From Clostridiaceae bacterium OM02-2AC (lineage in GTDB: Bacteria; Bacillota_I; Bacilli_A; Erysipelotrichales; Erysipelotrichaceae), in assembly GCA_003481775.1 (NCBI GenBank), contig QULU01000008.1:52242-116241 (forward strand): 64,000 bases of DNA, written 5' to 3'. Below the pieces are notes generated by a model. The model was not told the DNA's origin and searched no databases. It saw only the letters and a list, made by a program, of their open reading frames with translations. Of this stretch, positions 18,573 through 27,381 are shown piece after piece. Each line of letters opens with the position of its first letter. The first letter of the stretch is position 1. Position numbers and translations under genes: made by a program.

Positions 18573-18600
18573 ATGAAGAAAAGACGGAGAGATTCCGCCT
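18573..18600 (-). terminator. terminator of the serine recombinase gene
   Basis: On the minus strand a stem GGCGGA/TCCGTC with a short loop is followed by TTTTCTTC, directly after the recombinase stop codon at 18603. Confidence 0.55.
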
Positions 18601-18602
18601 TC

Positions 18603-20462
18603 TCATAGCACCTTCTCCACATGGAAAACTGCACGCTTATTCTTGCTAGGCCGTGTTATCATTCCCAGCTTTTCCAATTCTTGAATCTCCCTTTTAAACA
18701 CCCCCTTATAAGAATGCTTATATCCTTGTTCCACAAGCCCCTTGTGCACCTTCAGCAAAGAGATTCTCCCCTCTACCGCCTGTGCTCGCATTTCTCTTAT
18801 AATTGCTTTACGATACCGCATTCTATCTTTTTCAGTCTCTGCCAGCGATACCACTGGATCAACCTGATCCGAAAAGCAGCCTTTGAAATAGAAATCAATA
18901 TGATCATCATAGACAACGATTCGCTGAAACAGAATATGCAGCTCCTGCTTCGTGTAATTCTGCTTCGCAATCATCTCGTCGAGCACATCCAGTGCAGTTT
19001 CAAATGAGTCGTTATCCATGTCCAGCGCAGCAAGCTTCCCATGCAAAGCCTCTATTTCATCCTCACAGGCTTTTTCCTGTTCTATTTTATCATTGATGAG
19101 CGAATGATACGATTCCTGAATCAGCTGATAGTTTTCCGGCTGTGCCATACTTTCCTTCATTTTATTTTCCAGCAGCTGTTTGATTTCTTTCTTAAGCTCA
19201 TTCACCTGATTTTCATAGGAATGAAGTCTCTTCCTATACCGCTGTTTCTGTATATCCTTTGTTATGGCATTAACCTTCAGTTTCTTTAAATAGTTTTTAT
19301 ATACCTCTCTGCAGCGTTTCAGAAATATGGTGACTGCCATTTTTAATTTAACATCCGTTATTCCCTTGGCACTGCAGGCTTCCTTTCCCAGTCTGTGATA
19401 GGTGGTGCAATAATATCTGGTATTTCCCGTTTGATTATCTTTGGGTGTCTTATATGGAGACAGATAACTACCGCAATCCCCGCAATAAAGAAAGCCCTGA
19501 AATATACTGTCAGCCTCCTTTACTGACCGCTTCGACCGAAACTGTTTTGCGGCCAGGCGTTCCTGACACAAAGCGAACAAGTCTTCCTCGATGATTGCCT
19601 CGTGGTGGTGTGGGAATTGTATCCACTTACTGGAGGGTAGCTGCTTGTATTTTCCCCTTATTTTAACACATTCCCCTTTATGCTGAACAAGTGTTCCGAT
19701 ATAGATTTCATTATCCAGCATTCGCCGGATACCTTTATCATTCCATATATCACTATAGCGCCCTTTATCCTTCCGGTCTTTCCTGATTCGCTGTTCATGT
19801 AAATATCTGGAGGGTGTGGGAACCTGCTCTTTTGTCAGTATTCGTGCAATTTTTAAAATGCCATATCCGTCCGCATACATCTGAAAGATACGCTTCACCA
19901 CCTCTGCAGCCTCCGGATCTATTTCAAGCTCACACCTTGTGTTCCTTTTCTTTTTATAGCCATAGGGCGGTGTCGATAGCCATTCTCCTTCCTCCTGCTT
20001 CATCCGGATAACATTTTTCACCTTCTTACTGGATTCCTTTACATACAATTCATTGTGCCAGGTTTTGATACCGATGGTAGAATCATTATCCTGATAATTG
20101 GAATATCCATCGTCCAGTGCAATAACCTCACAGCCGTTATCCTTGGATTCCTCCATGAATAACAATGCCTTCGCATTATGTCTTCCAAGACGCGACATAT
20201 CCTTAATCAGCAGCCGTTTTACCTTTCCTGCGAGAATATCCTCCTTCAATACATCAAAATCCGGGCGGTCGAAGGAATATCCGCTTTCTCCATCATCGAT
20301 ATAGCGGTGACGAACAGCATAATGATTCTGTTCTGCAAATCTCGTCAGCATCCTGTCCTGATTTTCTATGGATACAGAAAATCCTTTATTTTTATCATCA
20401 CGGGACAGTCTCAGATATAGATCTACATATCGATCATCGGTTTCTATGACAAAATCTATCAT
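18603..20462 (-). CDS. large serine recombinase
   Basis: The protein has 619 residues. The N-terminal resolvase domain contains the likely nucleophile Ser20 in YLRLSRDD, the SIENQ segment and the DMSRLGR helix motif. A recombinase domain of about 100 residues follows (STPPYGYKKK region). After it come a zinc-ribbon with YCGDCG and a second Cys pair (YYCTTYH ... CSAKG), a long coiled-coil (about 400-480) and a C-terminal tail. This is the layout of TnpX/phiC31-type recombinases of Firmicutes elements, which do directional site-specific recombination by Ser-DNA linkage. ATG 20462 has only a weak ribosome binding site. No other element genes adjoin it apart from the small ORF upstream, so it could be a DNA invertase or what is left of an integrative element. 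Confidence 0.9.
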   Translation of the reverse strand: MIDFVIETDDRYVDLYLRLSRDDKNKGFSVSIENQDRMLTRFAEQNHYAVRHRYIDDGESGYSFDRPDFDVLKEDILAGKVKRLLIKDMSRLGRHNAKALLFMEESKDNGCEVIALDDGYSNYQDNDSTIGIKTWHNELYVKESSKKVKNVIRMKQEEGEWLSTPPYGYKKKRNTRCELEIDPEAAEVVKRIFQMYADGYGILKIARILTKEQVPTPSRYLHEQRIRKDRKDKGRYSDIWNDKGIRRMLDNEIYIGTLVQHKGECVKIRGKYKQLPSSKWIQFPHHHEAIIEEDLFALCQERLAAKQFRSKRSVKEADSIFQGFLYCGDCGSYLSPYKTPKDNQTGNTRYYCTTYHRLGKEACSAKGITDVKLKMAVTIFLKRCREVYKNYLKKLKVNAITKDIQKQRYRKRLHSYENQVNELKKEIKQLLENKMKESMAQPENYQLIQESYHSLINDKIEQEKACEDEIEALHGKLAALDMDNDSFETALDVLDEMIAKQNYTKQELHILFQRIVVYDDHIDFYFKGCFSDQVDPVVSLAETEKDRMRYRKAIIREMRAQAVEGRISLLKVHKGLVEQGYKHSYKGVFKREIQELEKLGMITRPSKNKRAVFHVEKVL

Positions 20463-20525
20463 GAAAACGACACCAGCCCTTCTATTATGACGATTATGTC
20501 AAACCTCTGATCATTAGACACCGCC

Positions 20526-20681
20526 CTAATTTTCATATTTCTCTTTCATCCTACAGGCGACCAGATCCTTCAGTAATTCCCTCATATCTATACTGCCTTT
20601 AAGAAACTCAGCTTCTATATCAGCAGTATCTTTTTTTGACTCTCTTAATTTTTGTATAGGCTCCTTTTGCTTGGAATTCAT
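20526..20681 (-). CDS. 51-aa protein upstream of serine recombinase
   Basis: The ATG at 20681 is preceded by TAGGAGTG at good spacing. The product is a short, highly charged helical peptide (begins MNSKQKEPIQ, ends CRMKEKYEN) with no membrane segment. It ends 63 bases before the recombinase start and is probably co-transcribed with it. Serine-recombinase modules often have small accessory ORFs in this position, some acting as directionality factors; that role is a guess here. I do not recognise the family. Confidence 0.5.
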   Translation of the reverse strand: MNSKQKEPIQKLRESKKDTADIEAEFLKGSIDMRELLKDLVACRMKEKYEN

Positions 20682-20689
20682 AGTATCAC

Positions 20690-21068
20690 TCCTATGGTAT
20701 CATATGAGCAACTCAGAATTTGGTTTTTCTTTTTAATCCATGCATTGCTTATTTATTCCATTTAATCCCTGTAAGTAGAAATCCCACGTTCTCTAGGTCT
20801 ATTCACTTCTCCATTGTATTAGAGAAATCGTTCCCATATACTTGTATAAATTTTTTTATATCTGATTTACTTTAGCTAGATTCTTATAGTATATGTGGTA
20901 AACCCAGTGCATTTTTTTCGATTTTTCCAAGGAATACAGCTTTCATAAGATAAAAGTAAATAATCATTATAGTTCATGCTGGAACAATAGGCAAAAACAG
21001 TCTTTCCCCCTATATATCAGTGTTTCCATCGTTATTTCAAGTGTATACTATCCATCTTCCCTTTCTAG
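20690..21068. other. intergenic stretch, nothing recognised
   Basis: AT-rich DNA upstream of the 51-aa ORF. A promoter for the recombinase unit would be expected here, but no pair of hexamers stands out clearly enough to call. Confidence 0.35.
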
Positions 21069-21371
21069 ACACCGACCTGGGTTCACTTCGACAAACGGTA
21101 TGGCACACCGGCCTGCAGTGCCGGATTCCCTGTTTTACGCAGTGGCAGCCGTGGTGTTTACGTTTTGATTCTGCAGGATGCATTGAACGCATTAGGATAC
21201 AGCACACAGACCCTTGATGGGGTATTCGGAGGAAATACACGGAATGCATTAGTTGCATATCAGCGTGATAACGGACTGAGTGCAGATGGCGTAGTTGGAT
21301 GTGGAACCTGGACAAGAATTGTTAATGAGGTAGTAGGGATCGGAAGAACACCTACGGTTATCGATCCTTAA
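21069..21371 (+). pseudogene. C-terminal fragment of a peptidoglycan-binding wall hydrolase
   Basis: In-frame sequence from a stop at 21066 to TAA 21371 reads TPTWVHFDKRYGT, then VLRSGSRG, then a PG_binding_1 domain (LQDALNALGY, DGVFGGNTRNALVAYQ, ADGVVGCGTW). The domain begins before any start codon, and the only internal start (TTG 21165) would cut it in half. This is therefore the tail of a larger cell-wall enzyme whose catalytic part has been lost. It is GC-richer than the surrounding AT-rich DNA, which suggests host chromosomal sequence broken by mobile-element insertion. Confidence 0.7.
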
Positions 21372-21417
21372 ATTTTTCTGTAGCCTGCATAATTCAAAAT
21401 TCAAAAAAGACAGAAAA

Positions 21418-21443
21418 GAGTGCCTGCTATTTCGCAGACACTC
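21418..21443 (-). terminator. terminator-like hairpin
   Basis: A 10-bp stem with one mismatch (GAGTGCCTGC/GCAGACACTC). On the minus strand it is followed by T-rich sequence with a T6 run, so it could stop transcripts leaving the integrase operon. Confidence 0.45.
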
Positions 21444-21715
21444 TCTTGCTGTAAACATCAAATCATATACTATTGCTTGAATTACATAAAAATATTCTAT
21501 ATTTCGTAATGATTTACTCTAAGTTATCAATTTGTTTCAAGCTAATAAATAAAAGCATCCTATTAAAGTTAGTTTGATAATCAATACTGATACAAATTTA
21601 ATTTAAACTTAAAATAAGTTTCTGATTATCTTTTCATAAATTCTTATATGTCCGCAAAGCCTTATTCTATGGGCTTTATGGGCATTTTTACTATCGGTAG
21701 ATACTTCACGTTTCT
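21444..21715. other. AT-rich flank of the integrative element
   Basis: Very AT-rich DNA with no gene, as expected for the target of a Tn916-type integrase. Confidence 0.4.
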
Positions 21716-21757
21716 TCTCATAAATTCTCATGTTTTGCCTTTGGAAAGTGGTAAATT
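21716..21757. repeat. left element end: candidate att core and Int arm site
   Basis: TCTCATAA at 21716-21723 and AAGTGGTAAATT at 21746-21757, just beyond the int stop codon. Both recur in the same orientation at the other end of the element. Confidence 0.4.
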
Positions 21758-21759
21758 CC

Positions 21760-22950
21760 TTACGCTATCAGACTTACCATTTCAGCCTTTACACCGTCCA
21801 GTGACGCATGGGCGTACAGGTTCAGCGTGATATTGATGTTGGAATGCCCCATGATATACTGCAAGCTCTTAGGGTTCATGTTCTTGTTCGCTAAACGGGT
21901 ACAGAACGTGTGGCGCAGGATATGTGGTGTAATGTTCGGTAACTGTTCCTCATGGCTCTTGTTATATTTCTTGACAAGATTTCCAAAGGTAGAGGTATAG
22001 TAAGCCCCAGTCATGGGATAGCCTTTTTGATTGATAAAGACAAAATCACTGTAACCGTCAATCACTATCGGCTGTATGTTCTTACGCTCTGCCACCACCT
22101 TTTGAAGCGTCTGGCAGGTTTCCTCACTCATTGGAATCAAACGAATGCCACTCTTTGTCTTTGGCGTTTCAATGTAATAGCCGACTTCCTTATTCCGTAG
22201 TAGCTGGTGGTCTACATTGATGAGCCTGTTCTCAAAGTCCAAGTCACTGACCGTCAATCCGCACAGTTCTGAAATACGAAGCCCCGTTTTCAAAAGCAGG
22301 ACAATCACATCATAATACTTGCGGTATGTTCTGTCACTTTTTACAAAGGATAACAGCTTTTCTTCCTGTTCCTCTGTCAATGCAATCCGTGGCTTTCTAT
22401 CGTCCTCAATTACCGTGTTCAGTGCATAGTTGAATGGGTTCTTTCTCACACAGCCATCCTCTATGGCAGTGTAAAATGACGCTTTCAGCGAACGCTTGTA
22501 ATTGTTGATGGTCTGATAGACGTAGCCGTTCTCTTTCATTCTGACAGCCCATTCTTTAGCGTCTGACGGTTTTATGCTGTCAATGCTCCTTGCTCCCAGC
22601 TTGTCCGCTTTCAGTATCTCCATGAGCTGTTCACGCTGTTTCTGTGTGCTTTTCTTCACGTTGCCCCTCTGGGCGTTCTGTTTGGCGTAAAGCTGGCACA
22701 GCGTCATTTTCTTGCCCACAGCGTCTATCCCGTCCTCTAGGTCTTTGCGTATCTCCGCTTCTCTTTCCCGTAGTGATACGCAGTCACGTTTCCCTTTCGG
22801 TACGCTGTCCGTAGCGGTCAGTTTCCATGAGTACACCGATTGCGGTTCTCCAAAGGTATCTATGTATTTGTATAAGTATCTGCCGTCTGTTCTCTGGCTC
22901 TCTCCGGTCTTTAAAATGCGACCTCTGTTATCTCTTCTTTTTTCTGACAT
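21760..22950 (-). CDS. int: Tn916-family integrase
   Basis: The protein has 396 residues, close to the 405 of Tn916 Int. An N-terminal arm-binding domain (starts MSEKRRDNRGRIL, then DGRYLYKYIDTFGEPQSVYS) is followed by a core-binding domain and a catalytic domain. The latter shows Arg in TGLRISELCG, Lys in TPKTKSG, HILRHT, MGHSN and the Tyr in LNLYAHA. It catalyses excision and integration of the element. AAAGGAG precedes ATG 22950. It is next to xis and at the end of the element, as in Tn916. The sequence is complete and looks functional. Confidence 0.95.
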   Translation of the reverse strand: MSEKRRDNRGRILKTGESQRTDGRYLYKYIDTFGEPQSVYSWKLTATDSVPKGKRDCVSLREREAEIRKDLEDGIDAVGKKMTLCQLYAKQNAQRGNVKKSTQKQREQLMEILKADKLGARSIDSIKPSDAKEWAVRMKENGYVYQTINNYKRSLKASFYTAIEDGCVRKNPFNYALNTVIEDDRKPRIALTEEQEEKLLSFVKSDRTYRKYYDVIVLLLKTGLRISELCGLTVSDLDFENRLINVDHQLLRNKEVGYYIETPKTKSGIRLIPMSEETCQTLQKVVAERKNIQPIVIDGYSDFVFINQKGYPMTGAYYTSTFGNLVKKYNKSHEEQLPNITPHILRHTFCTRLANKNMNPKSLQYIMGHSNINITLNLYAHASLDGVKAEMVSLIA

Positions 22951-23028
22951 GCTGTCATGCTCCTTTCCGTATTGGAAAGAGCCTTGATACGACTAATTCT
23001 ATGATAGCATATGCAAAGCTCATTTTCA

Positions 23029-23247
23029 TTAGATAGCGTCCAATTTATCTATGATTTTTTCAAATTGCTTCCGCTTAATCTGAATGCGGTTGCCGTTACG
23101 AATGAGCCAGTTTGCATGTTTGTTTTCTTCTGCCAGTTTCCGCAGTTTATTTTCTCCAATGCGGAAGTAGCGCGACGCTTCTTCTATGGTCAGCGTGTAA
23201 CGCTCCCATACTGGAATATCTTTGTTGCTTTTTTCTATAAGAACCAC
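23029..23247 (-). CDS. xis: Tn916-type excisionase
   Basis: The protein has 72 residues with the characteristic Xis sequence ([44 protein letters not shown]). It is a small winged-helix protein that bends DNA and directs Int toward excision. The start is GTG 23247, immediately after the stop codon of the relaxase gene, with AAAGGATAG as ribosome binding site, so the two are translationally coupled. A 78-bp gap separates it from int. Confidence 0.93.
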   Translation of the reverse strand: MVLIEKSNKDIPVWERYTLTIEEASRYFRIGENKLRKLAEENKHANWLIRNGNRIQIKRKQFEKIIDKLDAI

Positions 23248-24276
23248 CTATCCTTTCTTTGTATCGTACTGCACACGGGGTATCAGTTCTTCCCTGTGTA
23301 TTCTGCATAAATGCCCTGTGAGCTTGTTCCCTAATGCTGGACTGTATCTGACGTGTTTCAGCATATCTTCCACACGTTCTAAATCTCCCAATGCCTGATG
23401 GACTTCCAAGAAATGGAATGCTTTTACCGCAGACAATACGCCACCCTCTTTGAGCCAGCGTTGGGTTTCTAACAGGGTGTTGTGCGGTGTTTCCACATGG
23501 AGTTTTAAAGGTTCTACAGCCCCTAAGAAGCGTTTCCAGAAACGGCATGTTTTCCAACGGCTTTTATTGCTCTGTGTCTTGTCTGGAACGACAAAGCGTA
23601 GACTTCCAGCCAGTAAGTCAAATGCCAGCTTTCCCAAGTCAAAAGGATTATCCTTGAACAGCATAGCGAATGTATGCGCCTTTTCATCACGCAACTGCAT
23701 TTCTGTCCGTTTCCAGCTCCCAATATCATCTAGTGTCTTGTCATGCTTCATGCTGACCTCTTTGTCCTTATCATAAAACCGATAGGACATGGCAGACTTG
23801 CCAGCACCGATATAGACCGTCTTAGCAGTGCTGTATTCTTGATACTTGCTCTCATTGAATCGGTGGTTGTTGCTGTTGGCGATATATTCTTCCCGTTCAC
23901 ATTTCCGCTTTAACTGCTTGATTGTGAAATATGGCACTTCGTTTCTATCGTCTATGGCAATGTCAAGTCTTGTGAAATGGAACTTGTCGCAGAACCAACG
24001 TTCACACCGTTTGAATAAATCTCCGAAGCTCTGACCGTGCATATCCAGTATGCAGAAGATTTCATCACATCCCATGCCCTTAAGCACAAGATAAGAGCCA
24101 AGCCCGAACGGGTTATCCTCATTTTTCTTTGGATTGCCGAATACCTTAATGCTCCCAATGGCATAGGCACTCTGATAAGTCTTGTGTTGTACCTTTGCCG
24201 ACTGTATGTCGAAAATATCGACAGGCAGTTCCAAGACTCGCCGTATGACTTCCTCTGCCGTTGCAGTGTCAAACAC
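23248..24276 (-). CDS. MobT/Rep_trans family relaxase-replication initiator, 5' end disturbed
   Basis: The protein has 342 residues from GTG 24276. It belongs to the replication initiation factor family (Tn916 Orf20 type), which nicks at oriT for transfer and rolling-circle replication. Visible features are FTRLDIAIDD (metal/active-site region), TVYIGAGKSAMSYRFYDKD and the C-terminal HVRYSPALGNK block. Homology seems to continue upstream of the GTG in frame (TIKIDYISI) back to a stop. The nearest ATG (24331, after AAAGGAGA) is in another frame, reaching a TGA after six codons. A one-base insertion near 24315 would explain this, so the relaxase may be disabled or use a weak start. Confidence 0.8.
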   Translation of the reverse strand: MFDTATAEEVIRRVLELPVDIFDIQSAKVQHKTYQSAYAIGSIKVFGNPKKNEDNPFGLGSYLVLKGMGCDEIFCILDMHGQSFGDLFKRCERWFCDKFHFTRLDIAIDDRNEVPYFTIKQLKRKCEREEYIANSNNHRFNESKYQEYSTAKTVYIGAGKSAMSYRFYDKDKEVSMKHDKTLDDIGSWKRTEMQLRDEKAHTFAMLFKDNPFDLGKLAFDLLAGSLRFVVPDKTQSNKSRWKTCRFWKRFLGAVEPLKLHVETPHNTLLETQRWLKEGGVLSAVKAFHFLEVHQALGDLERVEDMLKHVRYSPALGNKLTGHLCRIHREELIPRVQYDTKKG

Positions 24277-24420
24277 AATGCTGATGTAGTCAATCTTGAT
24301 GGTTAAAAATTCATGTTTTGCTATAATTCATTTCTCCTTTGTCTGCACCATTTTTGTGCGTCGCAAAATCCTTGATAAACGCTGATTTTAAGCCCGTTTT
24401 CAATTATCAGTTCTGTATAC

Positions 24421-24539
24421 GCAGGGCGGTGTTACTAATGCGCCCTGCTGGAACGTCAAAGGCGTTCCTTTCCTAAAGCAACTGTCTGTCCAGAACACGT
24501 CTGGGGGACGTGTCCCGTCCAGCCAGTCACTTTAGGAAA
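24421..24539. other. hairpin cluster, candidate oriT / single-strand origin
   Basis: Four inverted repeats lie in 120 bp: GCAGGGCG/CGCCCTGC (24421-24448), GGAACG/CGTTCC (24450-24468), and an outer TTTCCTAAAG/CTTTAGGAAA (24469-24478 and 24530-24539) enclosing ACACGTC/GACGTGT (24495-24513). The block sits between the relaxase gene and the divergent regulator, where Tn916-type elements keep oriT. Function is inferred from position and secondary structure only. Confidence 0.5.
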
Positions 24540-24602
24540 CCATGCTTTCCAATTCCAAAAGTATGATAGGCTTAAACAAGTGAGAAAGTGAGGAATAACA
24601 AC

Positions 24603-25052
24603 ATGAACTATCAGCTTTTAGGAGAGAATATACAAAGAGTTCGGAAGTTTCGTGGCATGAACCAGCAAGAACTGGCTGACGCAATCGGTATCAATATGCA
24701 GAGCCTTTCCAAGATTGAAAGAGGGGTCAACTTTCCCACCTTTGACACATTGGAAAAGATTACTTCCGCTTTAGGTGTGACACCCAATGAACTGCTATCT
24801 GGGGAATGGAAGAACACTTCTCATATGGAACAGGAGATTTTGAAATTTCTGGAATGTGAGGAACGGTTGAATGTGGAGCTTGCACACGGACAGCATGACA
24901 ATGATTTTGACAGTGACGAAGAATGGAAAGAATACGAATTAAAGAAGCTCCGTGAATATATCATGGGCTATATCGGTTCAGAAGAGGACAGGGAAAGTCT
25001 ATCCAGTGTTCCAGGCATAGAAGGCTTTGAAGATTTAAAAGGCATAGAATAG
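24603..25052 (+). CDS. XRE-family regulator of the element
   Basis: The protein has 149 residues from ATG 24603 (GTGAGGAA upstream); an in-frame GTG at 24588 is less likely. Residues 5-60 form a Cro/CI helix-turn-helix (VRKFRGMNQQELADAIG, LSKIERG). An acidic C-terminal tail with DSDEEWKEYELKKLREYIM is common in Tn916-like regulators. It is divergent from the relaxase-xis-int unit and is probably its repressor or switch. Confidence 0.88.
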   Translation: MNYQLLGENIQRVRKFRGMNQQELADAIGINMQSLSKIERGVNFPTFDTLEKITSALGVTPNELLSGEWKNTSHMEQEILKFLECEERLNVELAHGQHDNDFDSDEEWKEYELKKLREYIMGYIGSEEDRESLSSVPGIEGFEDLKGIE

Positions 25053-25084
25053 CTCTTATCCTCTCACGAAAGATACAGTAAAGT

Positions 25085-25146
25085 AAAAAGCCCAGTCAAG
25101 AATGCTTCGCACCACCTCTGGTGGCAGGTTCTTGACAGGGCTTTTT
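25085..25146. terminator. bidirectional terminator
   Basis: AAAAAGCCC and GTCAAGAA pair with TTCTTGAC and GGGCTTTTT, with a further CCACC/GGTGG hairpin in the loop. It lies 33 bases after the XRE gene. Confidence 0.8.
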
Positions 25147-25303
25147 ATTTCCTGTGTTGGGTAATCAAGAGGATAAAGAGGGCGTGTGCTGACGCTCTTT
25201 TCTATATTGGATAAAGGCGACACAGATTTCACAGTTTGAACTTGTGCTTTATAAAGACGGAAACTGAAAAATCTTTAAGTGACTCACTAAAGTACGATAT
25301 ATC

Positions 25304-25332
25304 TTGACATAAAGTAAAACAAAATATAAAAT
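25304..25332 (+). promoter_or_regulatory. promoter of TetR-hydrolase pair
   Basis: TTGACA, 17 bases, TAAAAT: near-consensus sigma-A elements 48 bases before the TetR gene. An 11-bp palindrome AGTGACTCACT at 25279-25289, just upstream, could be an operator for the regulator. Confidence 0.7.
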
Positions 25333-25379
25333 AAAGCATATTATCAATAAATACATTTATTGTTCAAAGGAGAATTCAT

Positions 25380-25952
25380 ATGCCAGCAAAAAAACTAATA
25401 TCAAGAGAAAAAATTCTTACTGCATCACTCGATATTTTTCGTAAAGGTGGAATGGATGCTATTGATACAAAAAGTTTAACGAAAAAACTAAATTGTTCAA
25501 CACAGCCAATTTATCTATCATTCCCTGGGATGGATGAAGTAAAAGAAGCACTAAAAATAGAAATTCAAAAGGCTTATAAAACATACATAGAAAATGAAAT
25601 TAAAGAGAAACGATATTCTCCATATAAGGCATCTGCTATTGCATACATACGTTTTGCAAAAGAAGAACAGGAAATGTTTCATTATTTGTTTATGAGGAAA
25701 CGCTCTTTTGAAGAAATGGAGCAGGATATTGATCAAACTGCATCTACTGCTATTCAAGCACTCATGGAGAAATTTGGAATGAGTTATAATGAAGCTCGAA
25801 TTTTCCATATGAAACAATGGATTTATGTACATGGTATAGCTACAGCACTTGCCAGCTCTTATTATCATTGGGAAGATGATACTATTTCTGAGTTACTTAC
25901 TGAGCATTATACTATTTTGATAGAGAGATACCAAAAGGAAACAGGAGAATAG
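25380..25952 (+). CDS. TetR-family transcriptional regulator
   Basis: The protein has 190 residues; AAAGGAGA precedes ATG 25380. The N-terminal helix-turn-helix covers about residues 8-50 (REKILTASLDIFRKGG, TKKLNCSTQPIYLSF). The C-terminal ligand-binding half is rich in aromatic residues (MFHYLFMRKRSFEEM, HMKQWIYVHGIATAL). It is followed after 2 bases by the hydrolase gene, so the regulator probably controls its own operon and senses a small molecule linked to the hydrolase. Codon usage is AT-rich like the rest of the element. Confidence 0.88.
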   Translation: MPAKKLISREKILTASLDIFRKGGMDAIDTKSLTKKLNCSTQPIYLSFPGMDEVKEALKIEIQKAYKTYIENEIKEKRYSPYKASAIAYIRFAKEEQEMFHYLFMRKRSFEEMEQDIDQTASTAIQALMEKFGMSYNEARIFHMKQWIYVHGIATALASSYYHWEDDTISELLTEHYTILIERYQKETGE

Positions 25953-25954
25953 AT

Positions 25955-26821
25955 ATGGAAAAAGGCTTAAATTTTCGGACAATAAAAAGTCAAATAGAAT
26001 ATTTTGAGGCATATGAGGCATCACTTCAACTATTCTCTGTTCCTTGCAATGAGCAATATATTTCTACATCCTTTGGCCAAAGTCATGTGATATGTAGTGG
26101 AGATGTTGGAAATCCACCATTAGTATTACTCCATGCGGCAAGTTGTGGCTCAACTATTTGGTATAAGAACATACCATTTTGGAGTAAATATTACAGAGTC
26201 TATGCAATAGATTTGATTGGCGAATCTTCTAAAAGCATTTTGAGAAAAAAAATGAAAACGACATATGATAACGCAAAATGGCTAGATGAAACCTTAACTG
26301 GATTAGGATTAGACAAATTTTACCTTTGCGGACTTTCAATAGGTGGGTGGAATGTTGCCAATTATGCAGGATTTTGCCCAGAAAAAGTACTAAAAGTGAT
26401 ACTCTTAAGTCCAGTGCAAACTTTTGCAAGAATGTACAATTCATTTTTTGTAAAGATAATGAAAATGGGATTCAATCCAACAAGAAAAAACGTTGAAACT
26501 TATATTGGGTGGGCAAATGAAATGGAAAAACCACTTCCTGATTGCTTAATTAAGCAGTTTACAATTTCAGTAATAAATATGAACTCAAATGCCTGTTTTC
26601 CTAAATGGTTAAAAAAAGAGCATTTATCAAATTTAACAATGCCTGTTCTTGTTATGTTTGGAGAAAAAGAATTTGCATTTTCAATACAGAAAGCAACAAA
26701 GCGTGCAAAAAGTATAATCAGTCATTTAGACTTACAAATAGTTGATGGAGCCTCCCATCTACTCCCTGTAAGCAAGCCCGATTATATTAATAGTAAAGTA
26801 TTAGAATTTATAAATAAGTAA
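25955..26821 (+). CDS. alpha/beta-fold hydrolase
   Basis: The protein has 288 residues. Features of the alpha/beta hydrolase fold are an oxyanion-type loop LLHAASCGS, nucleophile elbow GLSIGG (Ser), the acid in the MFGEKEFAF region, and the catalytic His in GASHLLP near the C-terminus. There is no signal peptide, so it is cytoplasmic. It is co-transcribed with a TetR regulator inside a mobile element, which suggests detoxification of or resistance to an ester- or lactone-containing compound. The substrate is unknown. Confidence 0.85.
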   Translation: MEKGLNFRTIKSQIEYFEAYEASLQLFSVPCNEQYISTSFGQSHVICSGDVGNPPLVLLHAASCGSTIWYKNIPFWSKYYRVYAIDLIGESSKSILRKKMKTTYDNAKWLDETLTGLGLDKFYLCGLSIGGWNVANYAGFCPEKVLKVILLSPVQTFARMYNSFFVKIMKMGFNPTRKNVETYIGWANEMEKPLPDCLIKQFTISVINMNSNACFPKWLKKEHLSNLTMPVLVMFGEKEFAFSIQKATKRAKSIISHLDLQIVDGASHLLPVSKPDYINSKVLEFINK

Positions 26822-26874
26822 TTAACTTTGAAAGATTATATTTCGAGGATGATTAAAAAAAGGTAGGTGGTATT

Positions 26875-27287
26875 ATGGGAAAATATTAATTGTAGAATTT
26901 ACAGATAATGAAGAAACTGTTTTCCAACAAACCGTTGAATGGCTATCTTCTAAACTTTCCAGTTCTCCAGCTTTTATTAAGCAACAAACAGTTGAATTTC
27001 AGATTGACCCATTTACTAGAACCTTTACTAATGATAAAGGAGAAAACATATATCTAACTGCTAAAGAATTTGACCTGTTATATTTTCTTTTTTGTCACAA
27101 AGGACAAGTATTTACGAAAGACCAACTCTATGAAAATATCTGGGGCTACAATTATTTATCAGATACCAAAAATCTGACTTCCTTTATACGGAAACTAAGA
27201 AAAAAGATTGAGCCGTTCCCAGATTCTCCGCAATATATACTGACGGTCTGGGGTGTCGGTTATAAATTCAACAAAGAAAAAGCGTAG
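26875..27287 (+). pseudogene. OmpR-type response regulator remnant (receiver domain lost)
   Basis: From ATG 26875 the intended frame would read like M-G-KILIVE, but one base is missing so the ATG frame stops after four codons. The in-frame remainder contains only a winged-helix DNA-binding domain (LTAKEFDLLYFL, GQVFTKDQLYENIWGYNY, FIRKLRKKIE, GVGYKF). About 110 residues of receiver domain are deleted between KILIVE and the linker. It is not expected to be functional as a regulator. Confidence 0.75.
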
Positions 27288-27332
27288 GTTATGTATCATT
27301 ATTTAGTGATTTTCATATAACCTACGCTTTTT
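27277..27332. terminator. bidirectional terminator
   Basis: AAAAAGCGTAGGTTAT (27277-27292) pairs perfectly with ATAACCTACGCTTTTT (27317-27332). The stem overlaps the end of the regulator remnant. Confidence 0.85.
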
Positions 27333-27381
27333 ATATCTAACATATGCTTTTAACCATAACGTCATATCAAAGCTCTTTCAC

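Noticed and set aside
18230..18576. Overlapping short plus-strand frames left of the serine recombinase.
   Set aside because: No ribosome binding site, no recognisable domain, and two overlapping frames of equal quality suggest chance.
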